Shown: positions 27,969 through 40,873, counted from the first letter of the stretch. The stretch: 64,000 nt of DNA from Enoplosus armatus (GCF_043641665.1 NC_092196.1:15497692-15561691); one strand, 5' to 3'. The notes: generated by a model from the sequence alone, not told the origin. Made by a program: numbers and translations.

Positions 27969-29339
27969 GTACAGAAACACAAATGATTTCTTCTTATTTC
28001 TACAGCCTTTGTACTCTGTAAATATTCTAGCTAATTGGTTTTTATGTTTGCTGAAATAAGCTTGACAGCACAAGTAATATTACTTTAGATAATGGCCATC
28101 TCAATTTGTGGTGCTGTGACACTCAAGCACAGAAAACAATCAGTGAAACACTACAGAGAGTGGAGCTTTTATTACAAGTGAATGTTTTTTTTCAAAAATC
28201 TGGCAAAACTAACCAATCCAGTGTACTTCAGTGTTGAAGCGTGAAGTAGTACGAAAAAGACTTCCTCTCAGATGCAGGAGCTTGTGTTTGATAAAACATA
28301 ATTTGGTATAATTTCATTTATTTTATGTCTATTCACTCAGTTCACATTTATGAACATTTGAATAGAATAAAACCACTACAATCTCACAGCAGAAAATATT
28401 TTATTTGTTCATTTAATCGTGTAGTACATTGTGTTCTAAAACATTTTGATGAATATCTTTTTAAATATATATATTCCTAAAATCTACATGCTGTTATGTT
28501 TGAAAACTCTACGTGATGAAACAGAACAAACAGAGAGACACTTAAGTATACACCGTAGATGCAAACGGCAAAATCACAGTAGACACACTGGACAAAAATT
28601 GGTCAGTGCAAAGGAAAATGTTCTGTGTGGAAATTAATCTTTCAAGGAGAAAATTGCATCTTACACAATCTGAACAGAATACAGCTAAGAGGCAAGAAGA
28701 TTCTTCTTTTTACAGCTCTGAGGTAGGACACAAGCTTACAGCAAAACAGAGAGATACTGAGGATCATCTGGAGAAAGAAACTCAACAAAGCATGTAAATG
28801 ATGATTATCATTTCACAGCTTTTAAAAATGTAAATACACAAAATACACAACTCTTAAAAGCTTAAGTGCACTCGTTGATAAACATATTCATTTAAATATA
28901 TAATACTTTACACCAAAGAGAAACATGCCAGGAGTACAATCATTGCAAAATACAAGTAAAGCAAGAAAATGTTTTACTGGAGTCTTTTATCAAGAACTGT
29001 TTGTTTTTCATATTTATCAAATACTAATAAACTTGTCTTTTTATGTATACCTTTTGACGTCTGATTCTTGAGCTTCTTACACCAGAATGTATTTTATTAC
29101 AAATTTTGAGATTTTAAATGCTAGTATGAAATTGAAATATAACTGAATATTATGTTTGCACACAATTTTTTATGTCATAACATATATAATTCAAATATAC
29201 CAGTAACAACAGTAATATCTTGACGAGAAGAACTGCATGCAAGATACAAAAGAGACCAAATAATATCCTGCTCCAGTTAGAAAAAACTGCAACCTTAATA
29301 ATAGCCTAGCACTTTCAAAACTAGTCAAAAAGTTTTAAT

Positions 29340-29612
29340 CAGACTTTGAAGATTATAGTTGCTGTTGAGCTAATGTCAACATGGCGTTGGAAATATTGTG
29401 GTGTGGTGACAACTGGCCCGTCGGTGACACAGGAAGGACTCCACATCGGCGGAGGAGAAATACCACTTTGCAGAGGAATGCCATTCCTTTATGAGCAGGA
29501 CAGTGGCCCTAAACCTGCATCAAACCCTGTTTGAAGTCAAACGGGTACAGGAATTTCCCCGATAGTCGCCAACCTTTGAACGTCTTTGGAACCATTTGAA
29601 AAGGGAAAAGGT
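29340..29612 (+). pseudogene. Decayed Tc1/mariner transposase fragment
   Basis: The frame through 29,491-29,530 reads FLYEQDSGPKPASN, which lines up with the Tc1-family block around the second catalytic Asp (FxQDNDPKH). Further on, at 29,551-29,610, a shifted frame reads EFPR-stop-SPTFERLWNHLKREK, matching the family's 'EWP..SPDLNPIE.LW..LK' block. The first frame ends in a stop, there is a one-base frame shift between the two blocks, an internal TAG at 29,563 and a three-codon gap, so it is inactive. Left part (29,340-29,490) aligns only weakly. No terminal repeats were identified. It lies just beyond, or inside, the galr2 3' UTR. Confidence 0.75.
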
Positions 29613-30047
29613 TAAACAAACTAACGTTATGAGATGCATGTGCTGCTCTTAAAAAGTGCAGGAATAATGTGAAATCTTAAACTTAAATAAATGCCAAAGT
29701 GCAAGCCGTGGTTAAGGCAAATGGTGGAAACAGGACATTTTTCACTTTTAGTAAATACAAACCCTTCTGACTATCTGTTAGTGGAATATTATGCAGTATT
29801 GTGTAGTTGGCCTATTTGTCAAAAAATTATGAATCAAACACATTTTTGGTTGTGGACTAACTGTATACACCTTAATACTCTGTGTTTATCTGTGTAAATG
29901 CATCAATCCTTTTATCTCCTCTTATGTTTGTCACCAAAAATGTTAATATCTTGATGAGAAGTTCACACATTTTGAAAAAATATTAGCTGCAATGTCTTTC
30001 ACATAAGGCAACCTGTACTGAGCCTGTCAGCAAAGCTGAGTCACTTG

Positions 30048-32421
30048 TCAAGTCTGCCGCTGAAAGGGCAAATTCAGTGTCACTGTGGCTTCTCTTGGCT
30101 CTGCGATCGGCCTGTTAATCATTTCACATTCATTCTGTCGTATGTGCTCCTCGTTCATCTGGGACACCTCTGTGGAGCCTGCTTCAAACCCAGGCACAGT
30201 GTTGGCTACATGAACCACGTGAACCTTATTTCTCCCATTTTTGCTGAGGATGCAGCTGAAGACTTTCTTGAAGCCTTTGCGAAAGTGCTTGGACACCAGA
30301 GCGTACACGATGGGGTTGACACAAGAGTTGGCGTAGGCCATGCAGTGAGAGAGAAGCCTGAAGGCATATGTGGTCTGATTGAAGGGGAAGTCTCCATACA
30401 GGTAGCACAAGATCACCACATGGTACGGAAGCCAGCATATGCAGAAAAGCACAGTGACAATGATGATCATTTTGGTGACTTTGCGTTTGGCCCTCTTGGA
30501 TTCCGACATGCCGTCCAGAGGGTCGACGGCCGTCCACAGGTACTTGATGGTTCGAGTGTACGAGAGACTCACAATCAGCACGGGGATGACGTAGCCGAAC
30601 AGGAAGGTGCACGTGTCCAGCACCTTGCGGTTCTGCTCCTCCCAGCCGGGGATACACACAGTACTGTTGGCGTAATCAATCAGGTCGTAGTAGCTGAGGT
30701 AAGGACCCGCAAAGACCAGGGAAAGACCCCAGATGATCACCATGGCAACTACTGCGTTACACGGGGTTCTTAGCTCTCGGGAGCGCAGCGGGTAACGAAT
30801 GGCCAGATATCTACAAAGATAAAAAAATAAAAAAATAATACATTGACATGATCCAAACCACATGAACGTGATAATTAGTGGACATGCTGAGCTAGTGTGC
30901 TACAGTAAGATAATTACAGGCTAAAAGAGTGTAAGTCACTGGTGAACATTTATGATGTCCTTCAATCAAAAATGAATCATTTCGGTTCACCTTGCACATT
31001 ATGGACTTCACCAATAGTTTGATTATATCATGGGAATATCCACCAAGGATGCTGCCACCTCCACACTCACTGTTATAAGCATACTGAGGGGTTCTGTGTT
31101 GAATGATTCTGTTCACACCACAGCCATTTGTGGGTTTTATTGAATAAAACCACCGTGGAGTAATATGTCAAACTGGCTGCAAATATCCACAGAGAGGTTT
31201 TGTAGGATTTTCAATAGGATCGGCTCTTGCATACATCGCTTGGTAAAACCGTGACAATAGCACAGAAGATGACTGTGCATTGTGCTGTGCTTTTGATGTT
31301 ACTGAGCAGGGAGGCGATAAAGGCTCAAATACCCCCACACATCACATGCTATCAAGGAAAAAACAGCCTGTTGTTTTTATGGCACTTTCAATGCCACCAC
31401 ACTGCTTTTCACCTGTTACTGCCTCATCGTCTCCTGGTTCGTTCATCTTTGAACATTTGAAACTGTAGTCGCCATATTCAACATACTGCTTTATGAGCTA
31501 ATGTTCTCTGAGGGATAGGGGGTACTCGAGGTACTGCAGATCCTTTTGCCCAGGGCAGGGATTCTGGGTAAAGCTGCAAATCCATGTCCTCCTCCTCGCC
31601 ATCCACATTTAAAGGACATTTCAACCAGCTCTCCAGAATCAGAGGAGGCAGCCTCTCTGGTCTTTGAAACATCACTGAAATGGGGTCAAAGACACTTAAG
31701 TTCAACATGAAAGGAGAAAAGCAGATGCCTTGAACCTACTTGTCATATATGGAGGCTCAATGGCTTGGACAATGTACTGAGACATCCTTCTAGGCTGAAA
31801 TTGTCAGAGTTGTAAAAAAAAAAAAAAAAAAAAAGGCATGAGCTAACGGTCTGTTCATTTCTGACAAGATGCTTTGCTTTTTGTTTTTCTTCTAAATGAT
31901 GTTTTGCAGAATCATGAACTAATTAAAATGTAGAAAAGCAGTCTGGGAAACATCTGTTGAATGAAATACATTTTCTATGAAATTGAGGCCTTGACTACAT
32001 TTCTAAGTATCTTCACTTCACAGTGTAGTGGCTCAGCACAGGTGCTGTTTCAGTATTTTCATTCCAAATGTCTGTAGAGATGCAACATTGATCATATTGG
32101 ATATGTTTAGTTATTGGAAACTGCATGAATAGTTATACATTATATTATCTTGGGCTTTCTTTGTACTGTTACCTCAGTTACATGTTAGCAGATCTCAAGT
32201 ATTTGTTTTGAAACTGCAAATTAACTCCTGGGCTGGGATCGCTGTCAAACTCCTGATTTCTCCTGATGAGAAATAATAATAACAAATAATAATAATGCCA
32301 AATTGTTTTGTTTTATACAGAATCATTTTCACATCGGATAATTTGCTGGCATAAAATCACAGTAAATGTATGATCTGCCTGTGGGTAGCACACTGCAGCA
32401 GAAAATACTTTCAACTAAAAG

Positions 32422-32461
<40 letters not shown>

Positions 32462-34149
32462 GTTTATTGAGGCTGAGCTGTGATTTAATTCCTGCTGGGG
32501 ATTCCTGGTCTAAAGTGTAACTGTGAGCTCCTGCTTTTCTTAACTTGCTACACAGGAACTGTGGAGGAAAACATCAGAAACTCATTAACCTCCCAACTCG
32601 GATGTTCCTGCTCTTTTCCAGACTGAGGAGGAAACGTCTGGCTGAAAAATCTATTGAATCCTCTTAAGTGTAAACACAGCAATGTGATCAGATGGTGTCT
32701 GCTGCAGAGGGCAGCTGCACACTGACTCTGTCTATATTGACTGAGCTGACAATGCTGCTCAACAACTATAATGATGGCTTAGAGCCTCACCTGCAGGGGA
32801 TATAATTTTAAGCCAGGGATGATGCATGATTCTCTCATAAAATATTCAATTACAGATTCAGCGTCTCTGTAAGATCTAATGAGTCTTTGACTGATTCCAT
32901 TAATGTGTACCTCTGGCATCTTGCCGTTCTTGATGGTCCCAGAGTTGTTTTTTTATCTTCAGATAAGAAAAATACATTCGTGATTAATTGAATGCACGTT
33001 ACCGTGAAACTGATAGAATAATAAATCAATCAATGAATAAAATAATTCCTAGCAGGAACAGACAAAGTGTGGACTTCCTCACAGCCTTCCTTCATGAGTT
33101 TTTGAGGCTTGATATATCTTGCTATATCATAAAACCTGTTTATAGTAATGAAGAGACGTCAATATGATTTCCATTTAAAACACTAAGACGGAAAAAACTT
33201 AAGGGTAACACGGGTACATGACATATGTTAATCCTGATGCATGATTCACTGATTGTTTGACTCATGTGATATGTTAGCACATAATATATCATCAGTTTAT
33301 GAATGTTAATTCACAGTCACTTCATATATCAATTGATATGCCACCAAATAAGCTGGATTCCAGTTATATAGAAAACTGCAAATGCCTCTGTAATGCTCTT
33401 TTCCTACATAACTGACATCCAGCTAATTTGGTGGCATATCAATTACAGTAATGTAAGTAACTGTGATTCAGTGACACTGTGACATTCATGATACATCCTG
33501 CATTAATTAATTAATTAATTCATCACGATGTTTGTACCCTTATTATACAGTGTTACCCTTTATTCAATGTTGTGTGTCCACTAGCAATTCTGCTGGATTC
33601 CTTTATTATTCTGTTCCCTCATTTGTTTACAATAATTATTTCAATGTCATTTGATAATTGCATGTTGATGTTTCAAATGACACATGATGGCCTGGTAGGT
33701 AGGAGGAAATTAGTAATTGCTGTGTTGTATAATGTGTTGTGGTGTGTTTATGTGCACAGTTAAATATGTCCGCACCGGTCAACAGAGACGGCAGCGAGCG
33801 TGAAGCTGCTGGCGTACATGGTGAGGTTGATGAAGAAGTGGACCACTTTGCACATGAAGGAGCCGAACACCCAGCCCTCCAGAGAGTAGATGGTGGCTTG
33901 GAAAGGAACGCAGAAGATGATGAAGAAGAAGTCGGCCACGCTCAGGTTGAGTATGAACAGATTGGTGGTGTTGTATCCAACCTGCCCGCTCCTCAGGAGC
34001 ACAGCGAGCACCAGGCTGTTGCCGATAGTGCCCAGCAGGAAGATGAGCGAGAAAACCACTGACACAATCACACTGGTGGGGTTAAGCTGGTAGCTCTCAG
34101 ATACATTCACCTGCCCTCCTGGCTTGCTGAAATCCTCGAAGTCAGACAT
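30048..34149 (-). CDS. galr2: Galanin receptor type 2 (GPCR, 2 coding exons)
   Basis: Plasma-membrane class A GPCR for galanin; the mammalian GALR2 subtype couples mainly to Gq. Coding exons on the minus strand: 34149-33776 and 30810-30048 (1137 nt, 378 aa). Seen: an N-glycosylation site NVS (15-17); TM1 with GN (Asn44); TM2 NLSVAD (Asp73); the disulphide Cys100 after the family block [18 protein letters not shown] at 124-126; ECL2 Cys in [10 protein letters not shown]6 [10 protein letters not shown]7 NPIVY; and the helix 8 block [12 protein letters not shown]. It follows GALR2 ([32 protein letters not shown]) better than GALR1. The intron splits the Arg codon of DRY (CG|A), the position I recall for GALR2 and GALR3. 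Fish have galr2a and galr2b; I cannot decide which. Confidence 0.94.
31814..31834. repeat. A21 homopolymer in galr2 intron
   Basis: Twenty-one adenines in a row. It may be the remnant of a retroposed poly(A) tail, but no source element is evident upstream. Confidence 0.85.
32424..32461. repeat. (TG)n microsatellite in galr2 intron
   Basis: About 38 bp of uninterrupted TG dinucleotides. Confidence 0.95.
33202..33559. mobile_element. Fold-back MITE with perfect 10-bp terminal repeats and TTA target duplication
   Basis: Ends are AGGGTAACAC and GTGTTACCCT, exact inverted repeats, flanked on both sides by TTA (33,199-33,201 and 33,560-33,562). Internal arms also pair: 33,331-33,358 and 33,417-33,444 are inverted copies with 27 of 28 matches. 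Most of the 358 bp could form one long hairpin. There is no coding capacity. A TTA duplication suits PIF/Harbinger-type transposases; that class call is an inference. Confidence 0.88.
33503..33520. repeat. (ATTA)n short tandem repeat inside the MITE
   Basis: ATTAATTAATTAATTAAT within the right arm of the fold-back element; the left arm lacks this expansion. Confidence 0.8.
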
Positions 34150-34158
34150 TTTGTAAGT
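34150..34158 (-). other. galr2: galr2 5' UTR start of the ATG exon, with upstream splice acceptor
   Basis: On the minus strand the ATG is preceded by ACTTACAAA and before that by a pyrimidine tract ending TATTTCAG. This is a strong acceptor, so the initiator exon seems to have only 9 nt of UTR and at least one further non-coding exon to the right. Initiation at the earlier ATG (34,221) would read through this tract and is unlikely. Confidence 0.65.
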
Positions 34159-36584
34159 CTGAAATAGGAGAAGAGAGAAGATGCATGTGTCAAGCAAATG
34201 TATAGTCACTATCCTAGACATTTTGACTGGTTTACCATATCTTCTGGGTGGAAATCTTAAATCACATCAATGAGAATACTATCGTACACTTACATTTCCC
34301 AATCCAGTATTATTCATCTCTCTTAAAGACAGGGCTCATGCACTGGTGGTCAGTATTGATGCGATGACAAAAGGAGCTCACTCAGAGGGGCTTTAATGAC
34401 AAGTTAGTCTTTGCAACATTTGAAATGATATTAAAAAAGTTGACAAGCCTCCATGCACCAGAAGATTTCTTTGTCCAATTAATCCCCAGTCGAGTCCTGT
34501 CACACATATTAATAAGACAGGAATGAGAGGCTGTTTTTAATTGGCTGGTTACGTTTTGTCAGATGTGTCCAGGGAATATTTTCACTGTTTATTAATCACA
34601 ATTAATTATAATTAAGTAAGATTTATAGACTAAATGGAAATGTTACTAGATTCAATGGAATGGTAATGCTAAATTCACATTATATACTACACCATTTTCT
34701 TTTGAAAGGCTTGCTGTCACAGTCACACAGCGGGAAAGTGGGCCACCTTTAAAGTGAGGACTTTTCTGTCATTCATTCATTCAGCTTCTGACGGGTTGCA
34801 GTTTCGTAAAGTGTCTAAATGATGTCAGCGTGCACTCTCTGGCTTTTTTTTGTCAAATTGTCAATTGGTGCAAAATTGGGGCTTGAAAGTAAAGAGGCTC
34901 TCTTGATGGTGAAGTTTATGAGTCAGTGAAGGGAGTGTGACGTCTCTAAACACATTAAGACTAATAATAAAAACATTGCATTGTTACTCCATGTGCCCAC
35001 CCTTTGACCGACTATTCTTAAGATTTGAACCAGTAATTTATTGAGGTTGTAAAAAGCACGCTCCTGCAGATCTGAAATCACAATGCCAACTGCCATCCAG
35101 AAGCTCTGGAGTATCAAAGGTAATGATGGGCAGCTGGAAGCAGATGCACCGGATCTGGTTCAAGTGTATTTTAATCAGCTCTTCATGCTGATTTCTGAAA
35201 AGAATGAGGAAATTCTCATTTTTCTTCCATGCAGACTTCAAAGCAACACCTGTTCATTGACCACTGATGCCTCCTAAATGGACAGTCTCCTGTGGCGAAA
35301 GAAATCCATTTTATATCACCATGAAACGGTGGCCTGCATTTAGAAATGGCACTTTTGTCATAGCCTTTTCGTGTGGAAACAAAACAAAAAACACGGCTCA
35401 AAACCACATTTTCATCAAAAAAGGAAATAACCCACATGTTTGATAGCGCCACCCATATGCCAATTGGCTACAACCATCACAGGCTAAAAAAAAGAAGCAA
35501 AAAAATGCAGCAAAGCAAGAAAGTAGCTTTGATGAAGAAGTCCACCACAGAACTGTTGTCTTTTTAAGACAGTAAAGCAAAATCACAGGATTTAAAATTC
35601 TGTGAATTTAGACCATTAAACCGACATCCTGTGACATTATCCGTAGGCTTCTTTGCTTCCCCAAATCTCAGCAATAACCATAATCAATTATTAAACATTA
35701 TTAAACTTTCAACATCCTTTGAGTATGAACTCTGCTGCCAGTCTGTCTGCATAATCAGAATCGTGACTGAGAGCAAAATGAAGAGGATATGCTGATCACA
35801 GTCAATGGCAAATAAATGACACTCCAAAGTGGAATGAACGTTTTCTTATTAACCTTATAAAGAGGCAATGTTATAGCATCGGGTAGTTGACGCTGCAGAG
35901 GAATTTTCTTCCCAGCACTGTGTCCATGCCTGACTTTAGCAGCCTCTTTCATGTGGCTGCATCCCCTTTCTTCCCACTAGGGAAGAGAATACAGACTGAT
36001 ATTCAATTCTCGACTGCAGTGGGATATCAGGGCCAAGACTCCAGCCATGTGCAAGAGTCTCAGGGGAGCTCAGAGAAAACAGGGACACACATCCAGGAGC
36101 TTTATCCAGGAGCTGGTAATAGAGCGTGATGGATCTCACAGGTTGTGGAATTTGCAGACTTCGGCTGAGCTCAACATGACGGATGTGAGGGTACAATTTA
36201 GAATTTTTGGAGACAAAACAATGAGTAATGAACACAGCGGAGCCAGAGAGGAGGAGGAGGAGAAGGAGGAGGATGAGGATGGGGAGGTAGTGCAGCCTAA
36301 ACCAGACTCTGTGGGAATACATCTTCATTTTGACAGGAGAGTCTTCGGGATTAAAAAATGATGAGCAGGCACAGATAAGGCAACAGATTCCATCACCATA
36401 TTTTTGCATCTTTCTTAATAAGCAACAGAGCCAGAATAAAACACATGGTATTAAATCTTCCTCTGGCACGGTAAGATTAACAACTTTAGATTAGCATTTC
36501 TGTAGATCCTTTCTAACACTTCAATTCCACACAAACAGCAGAATCAGCATGCAGATCAGGCAGATGCAGTATGATAAACCTACC
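34159..36584. other. galr2 upstream region / presumed 5' UTR intron
   Basis: AT-rich with a GAG/GAA-rich patch at about 36,238-36,280. The opposing ORFs at 35,936-36,469 (-) and 36,047-36,361 (+) overlap that low-complexity patch and show no domain. No gene is seen. Confidence 0.6.
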
Positions 36585-36950
36585 AGGCTGATGACGAGTG
36601 GACAGTATCCAAAGCTTCAGCGCTCTGCTCGGATTAACGACACTCCCAGCAGACCTGCTCTATGAAGATGCTCATACTCTTTACACTAAAGCCTCTGTTC
36701 TCCCAGTGTTCATCGCTATCTGCCTGTGTTGCTGGTATCTTACTCTTTCTCCGCCTGGCCCCCCTCCTCCCTCCTCCACTCACACCCCCACCCCTCTCCT
36801 CCTAGTGAGGACTCCTCCTCCACATTCACTTTAATGTTCACACTTCACTGCAGAAAAGGATTGCACAGCGAAGGTATGGAGAGAGGCTGCAGCGCCCGGC
36901 AATCTATTCACAATCAGTGCATAATCAGGAGGTTCCCTGACAAATAATCT
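36585..36950 (-). promoter_or_regulatory. galr2: Candidate galr2 first non-coding exon and promoter
   Basis: A minus-strand donor-like word (GCCTG|GTAGGT, boundary 36,584/36,585) sits about 2.4 kb upstream of the acceptor before the ATG. The adjoining DNA has a 60-base GC-rich polypyrimidine stretch (36,750-36,830 on the plus strand). The assignment is a guess from splice words and composition only. Confidence 0.25.
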
Positions 36951-37614
36951 TTAAGCAACATTGAGAGTCTGCACATGCACCCAAAGCAGCCTGTCTTCAA
37001 ATGTAACCTTTGCATTTGCATTCATCTTTAACATGGCTTGTTGTTTAGTAAGTGAAACCATTGTCAAGAGGGAGCATGTTTCAATTTAGACAATCCATTC
37101 GGGAGGGACACAGGAAATTAATATTGTCTATGCAGACATTGTTAGAGCTTTAATTTGTGGGCAATGTTAGTTCAGTCTCAAGTTTTCAAAATTAAAGCAG
37201 GTCGGTGACGTCACTATTGATGCCTGGGACATCCAATAAGATTGCCTCTATAGAAGCCTTTGTGTCCCAAAAGTCACAGGACATCATTACTTCTCCATTT
37301 AGCCCAACAATTACTATTTACTCAACAACCTACACGATGATATAACGTTTTCTTATTTTATTATGTAATAATCCCCTAACTAACTGAATGAATCCCTTCA
37401 GGAATTTGATGATGATGATCTTGTGCTTTACACTGTGTTTAAGGAGCATCTTTATTTATGACGATAGTGTCAATAACACATCTTCAGGCTAAACGTTAAT
37501 AAATACATGACTTTTGGCCCAGGGGTCTCAGTGGTTAACAGCTTTGGAGGGTTTAGATTCACTAATAATAATTGAGCTGTCTTAGCCTACAGTCTCTTCA
37601 AGTCTCGCCTAGCT

Positions 37615-37745
37615 TCATGTCTTATAAAGAGTACGGTCTAGACCTGCTGTATTTGTAAAGTGTCATGAGATGACTTTTGTTGTGATTTGGCGCTATATAA
37701 ATGAAATTGAAAAACTGAATTGAAAAAAATTGAATTGAACTGAAC
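37615..37745 (+). repeat. Teleost repeat tail with ATTGAA units
   Basis: Contains 'TACGGTCTAGACCTGCTGT..GTCATGAGATGACTTTTGTTGTGATTTGGCGCTATATAAAT', ending in degenerate (ATTGAA)n. I recall this as one of the commonest 3' tails in teleost genomes. Element class uncertain (LINE or LINE-mobilised SINE). Confidence 0.7.
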
Positions 37746-38069
37746 TTCATGGCAGATTACTGTATTCACTTGTTTTATCAGTAATATCATAATGACAAAG
37801 ACCCCATATATCTTGTACAAAAATTTTACTAGACAAGAAGGCAGTGTATATTGTATTAATTCAGTCCAACATGCTGACTTACATTGAACAATGCATGAAA
37901 AGAATTTGCTCCTTTGACAGATTACTCAAGAAAATAGTGTGTCCAGTTTTAAACTATTATTGAAAAAGCATCCTCTGAAAAGAGTAAAATGTTTGATTTG
38001 ATTAAAACATTAATATTTCTTTTTTTTCCCCCCCCACAGCTTGTCTTTGTCTGTCCTCTCATGTCACTA

Positions 38070-38152
38070 TGAATATTCTTATATGGACCCCAAGAAGAAT
38101 AACTGGCATGACAAAGCAGCTAATGGGGATCCAAATAAACAAAGGAACAAAT
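38070..38152 (+). repeat. Teleost retroposon tail ('TGGACCCCA..GGGGATCCAAATAAA')
   Basis: ATATGGACCCCAAGAAGAAT followed by GCAGCTAATGGGGATCCAAATAAAC. This is a familiar 3' end of teleost LINE-type elements, here truncated and without coding sequence. Confidence 0.6.
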
Positions 38153-40504
38153 AACAATGACAAAAAACATAGAATAAAACCACAGCATGTCAGAGGTAAA
38201 TGAAAAGGTTACAAGAATCAGTAAATGGTCAAGCTGACTTTTTGTCAATTCAAGAGTGATGACTCATGCAACAGAGAATAGGCAGGCGGGACCGAAGTCA
38301 TCGATTGACAATTTTGTGCTATGATTCATGTAGTCATGACCAATGTGATCTGCTAAATAAAAAGCCCCTTATGGCAAATTGTGTTAGTCTGTGATACAAA
38401 TGTGTTATTCTGAACATGTATAATGTATTTCATTGTTTATTTACTCCTGACACATTTGCAGATTTAGCTTTATATTTTAATAATAGCATTGAGAATGTAA
38501 TGTCCACATGTGGATGTGTGCTCTTCATGCTTCCTCATTGTAGTTCATGTATCTCCAGCCACCCACCCATCCATCAAACTGTCACCCGGTGGTTCCTATC
38601 ACCTCTAATGAAGGATCCATGTGCAGGAGAGAAGAGGCCCAGCTCCTGTTATGGTGAACCCCAACAACTTGGTGCTGAGCACCAGTTGTTGAATGAAGCA
38701 TCGACTTTCACCTCATTTATTTACTGACTGGTTCAATTGTAAACCAACATGAGTCATTCAAGCTCCAGTGTGAGTAGGAAATGTTTTTTCCAAATCAACA
38801 GGGTGTGGCGTGGGCTGCTCTCCCTGCGGCGGCTGAGTTGGCTCCTGAATCCTGAATCAAGTAACATTCAGATGCGACTTCACAACCTTCAGCCTGACAC
38901 GTTTCTGCCTCCTCCTGTTCCAAACACAAGCTCTGACATGCCGTCTGCGCTGCTGTCAGCTGTTATCCATCAACGAGCCACATGACACCAGGTCAGACAA
39001 AACGGCCGGATGGAGCATGATGTCGACACACAGCAGCCACCTATGGAAAACTAAAACATGTTTTTTCATTCGTTACTTTACATTACATGATTATACTGAT
39101 GTCATTTATTATTGCCCTCACAGGTTTTTCAATACAGGTTCAATAGGTCCTACTTCTACAATAAATAAAGGCCTTTAACTACTGACTTTAAAGTCACATT
39201 AAAGTTACCAGGTTGATTCCACCGGTTCCTTATGTAACAGGACCACCCTTACTTAACATGGAGGGTGAGAAATTCAGCCGATGCAAACAGCTTAGTTTGG
39301 ACTATAATAGATTCTGGCCCCGGTGTAAGGCAAATTAACATTCAGAAATACCTCTGGGTGTTGTTTCATGCGAACGTTTCCATGGCAACCACAGATGGAT
39401 CACTTTGAAAGGATGGTGAAAACACGGGATTGATTTCCACCCAGAACACAAGGAGTAGCATGACATTTTACAGAGTAGTTTACATAGAAATTCAGTGAAT
39501 TTGTAAATTATTAAAAAGCAGCTTCAGGCTAACAGAATGGAAAATATTTCTTCTGCTTACTTAAACCTCAAACATTTCTATGTAGAATTCAACATAACGA
39601 TGGTATAGATGAGCCATTCTTTTACTGTTTGCCAGCAACAAGTTAATCAAACAAAAATGATCAATCCAGACTCCCCTCATGAGTCCAGCGTTAAGGCAAC
39701 ACTCATCAGTTGTTTGTCTCCACTTAACACCATTTTACCATTAAGAAACAGCATGACAAGACAGCACCCCTCTATGCTTCTGTTTTAGAAATCGTATTCA
39801 TTATTTCTAAAATGGATTCATTGTCTTCGGAGATGCTGAATATTCTGCAGTGTACCAGTGACATGCAGTGAAGCTGTTTCTGGGCTGATAAAAGCAGAAT
39901 GGAGTGAACCATTGTGCACTTTGCCTGTGTGAATAACAGCATCAGTGTCGACAAGCAATCAAATAGCTCCTGTAATAAAAATGTGACAAAAATACTGATA
40001 GAATCGTTAACTTCAAGATTTAAGATCTCTGAAAGAATGGCATGTTCTCAACTCAATTACTTTGAACAGACTGCCTTATTAATTAGTCTTCTGGTGAGGT
40101 GTAAAAACAATCATTCAATATTGATGTTTTACAGTAGCATTCAATTACATTGTGAGTGAATGGTTTATATGCTGCATGTGATCTTGCTTTATTGGTCCCC
40201 CCTCAATGCCGAGGATTAATCACAGCAATAGCCTCTGAGGAAATGTGTGGTGTGTCTGAGATGAAGTGTTAAGCTCACATGCACACCTTGGCTCATGATC
40301 ACTGGAGCATTTACATCAGCTGGAACCTGCTGTGCACAGACTGGAGCGAAATAAAAGAGAAGTGCCTACACTGTGCTGATGGATCCATTCCAGACAAAAA
40401 AAAAGATATTTTTTTCCATTACATTATCATTATCATTATCAATATATAAGTATCATTTCACTGTTGTAGCTGGTCGAGGTTGAACTATATTTAAATACTT
40501 GATA

Positions 40505-40770
40505 GTCTGGTAGTTCCCAGCCTATGGGTCACAAGATAAATCTGAGGTGATGAAAGATGATTAATGGGAAAGAAGAAAAAAAGTTCAGCTACACAAATTT
40601 GTATTAATGTCTTTGGACTTTCTTGTCTAATCTTTTGTGAAGTGAAATATTGGATTATTTTACCTCAAACACAACTGTCTACAACTCATAGGCATCCGAA
40701 ACGTGACAGGACACTGCTTTTTTTAAAGGTGTCAAGTCCAAAAGTTTAGGAACCGATGGTTTCATTTTTA
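40505..40770. repeat. Non-autonomous DNA-element-like repeat with 'GTTCCCA' ends
   Basis: Left end GTAGTTCCCAGCCTATGGGTCACAAGATAAATCT.., right end ..AAAGTTTAGGAACCGATGG. The ends are degenerate inverted copies of AGTGGTTCCCAACC. Interior words (ATGATTAATGGGA, GAAATATTGGAT) match a repeat I recall from many teleosts. hAT-like affinity is inferred. Confidence 0.55.
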
Positions 40771-40873
40771 ACCATCCATTATATTTAATAGGCTGACAAT
40801 ATACAATATTTCTCTCTGAAATATAGATTAGAGGTATACAGTTGTAGAAAATAAAAAAGTGCCTCAAAATGGA

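Larger units (their letters stand above)
30811..33775 (-). other. galr2 intron
   Basis: 2.97-kb intron (donor GTGCGG, acceptor TTTGTAG). It holds an A21 run (31,814-31,834), a (TG)n microsatellite (32,424-32,461) and a fold-back MITE (33,202-33,559). The ORF at 31,478-31,708 on the minus strand has no recognisable domain. Confidence 0.8.

Noticed and set aside
30045..30773. 242-codon plus-strand ORF
   Set aside because: Exact antisense of galr2 coding exon 2, whose minus-strand reading has all GPCR motifs; the ORF is a shadow.
33739..34062. 107-codon acidic plus-strand ORF
   Set aside because: Antisense of galr2 coding exon 1.
35936..36469. 177-codon minus-strand ORF with a Leu-rich, membrane-like stretch
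   Set aside because: The Leu run is the antisense of a GAG/GAA-rich low-complexity patch. No domain, no splice signals consistent with a gene, and no recognised relative.
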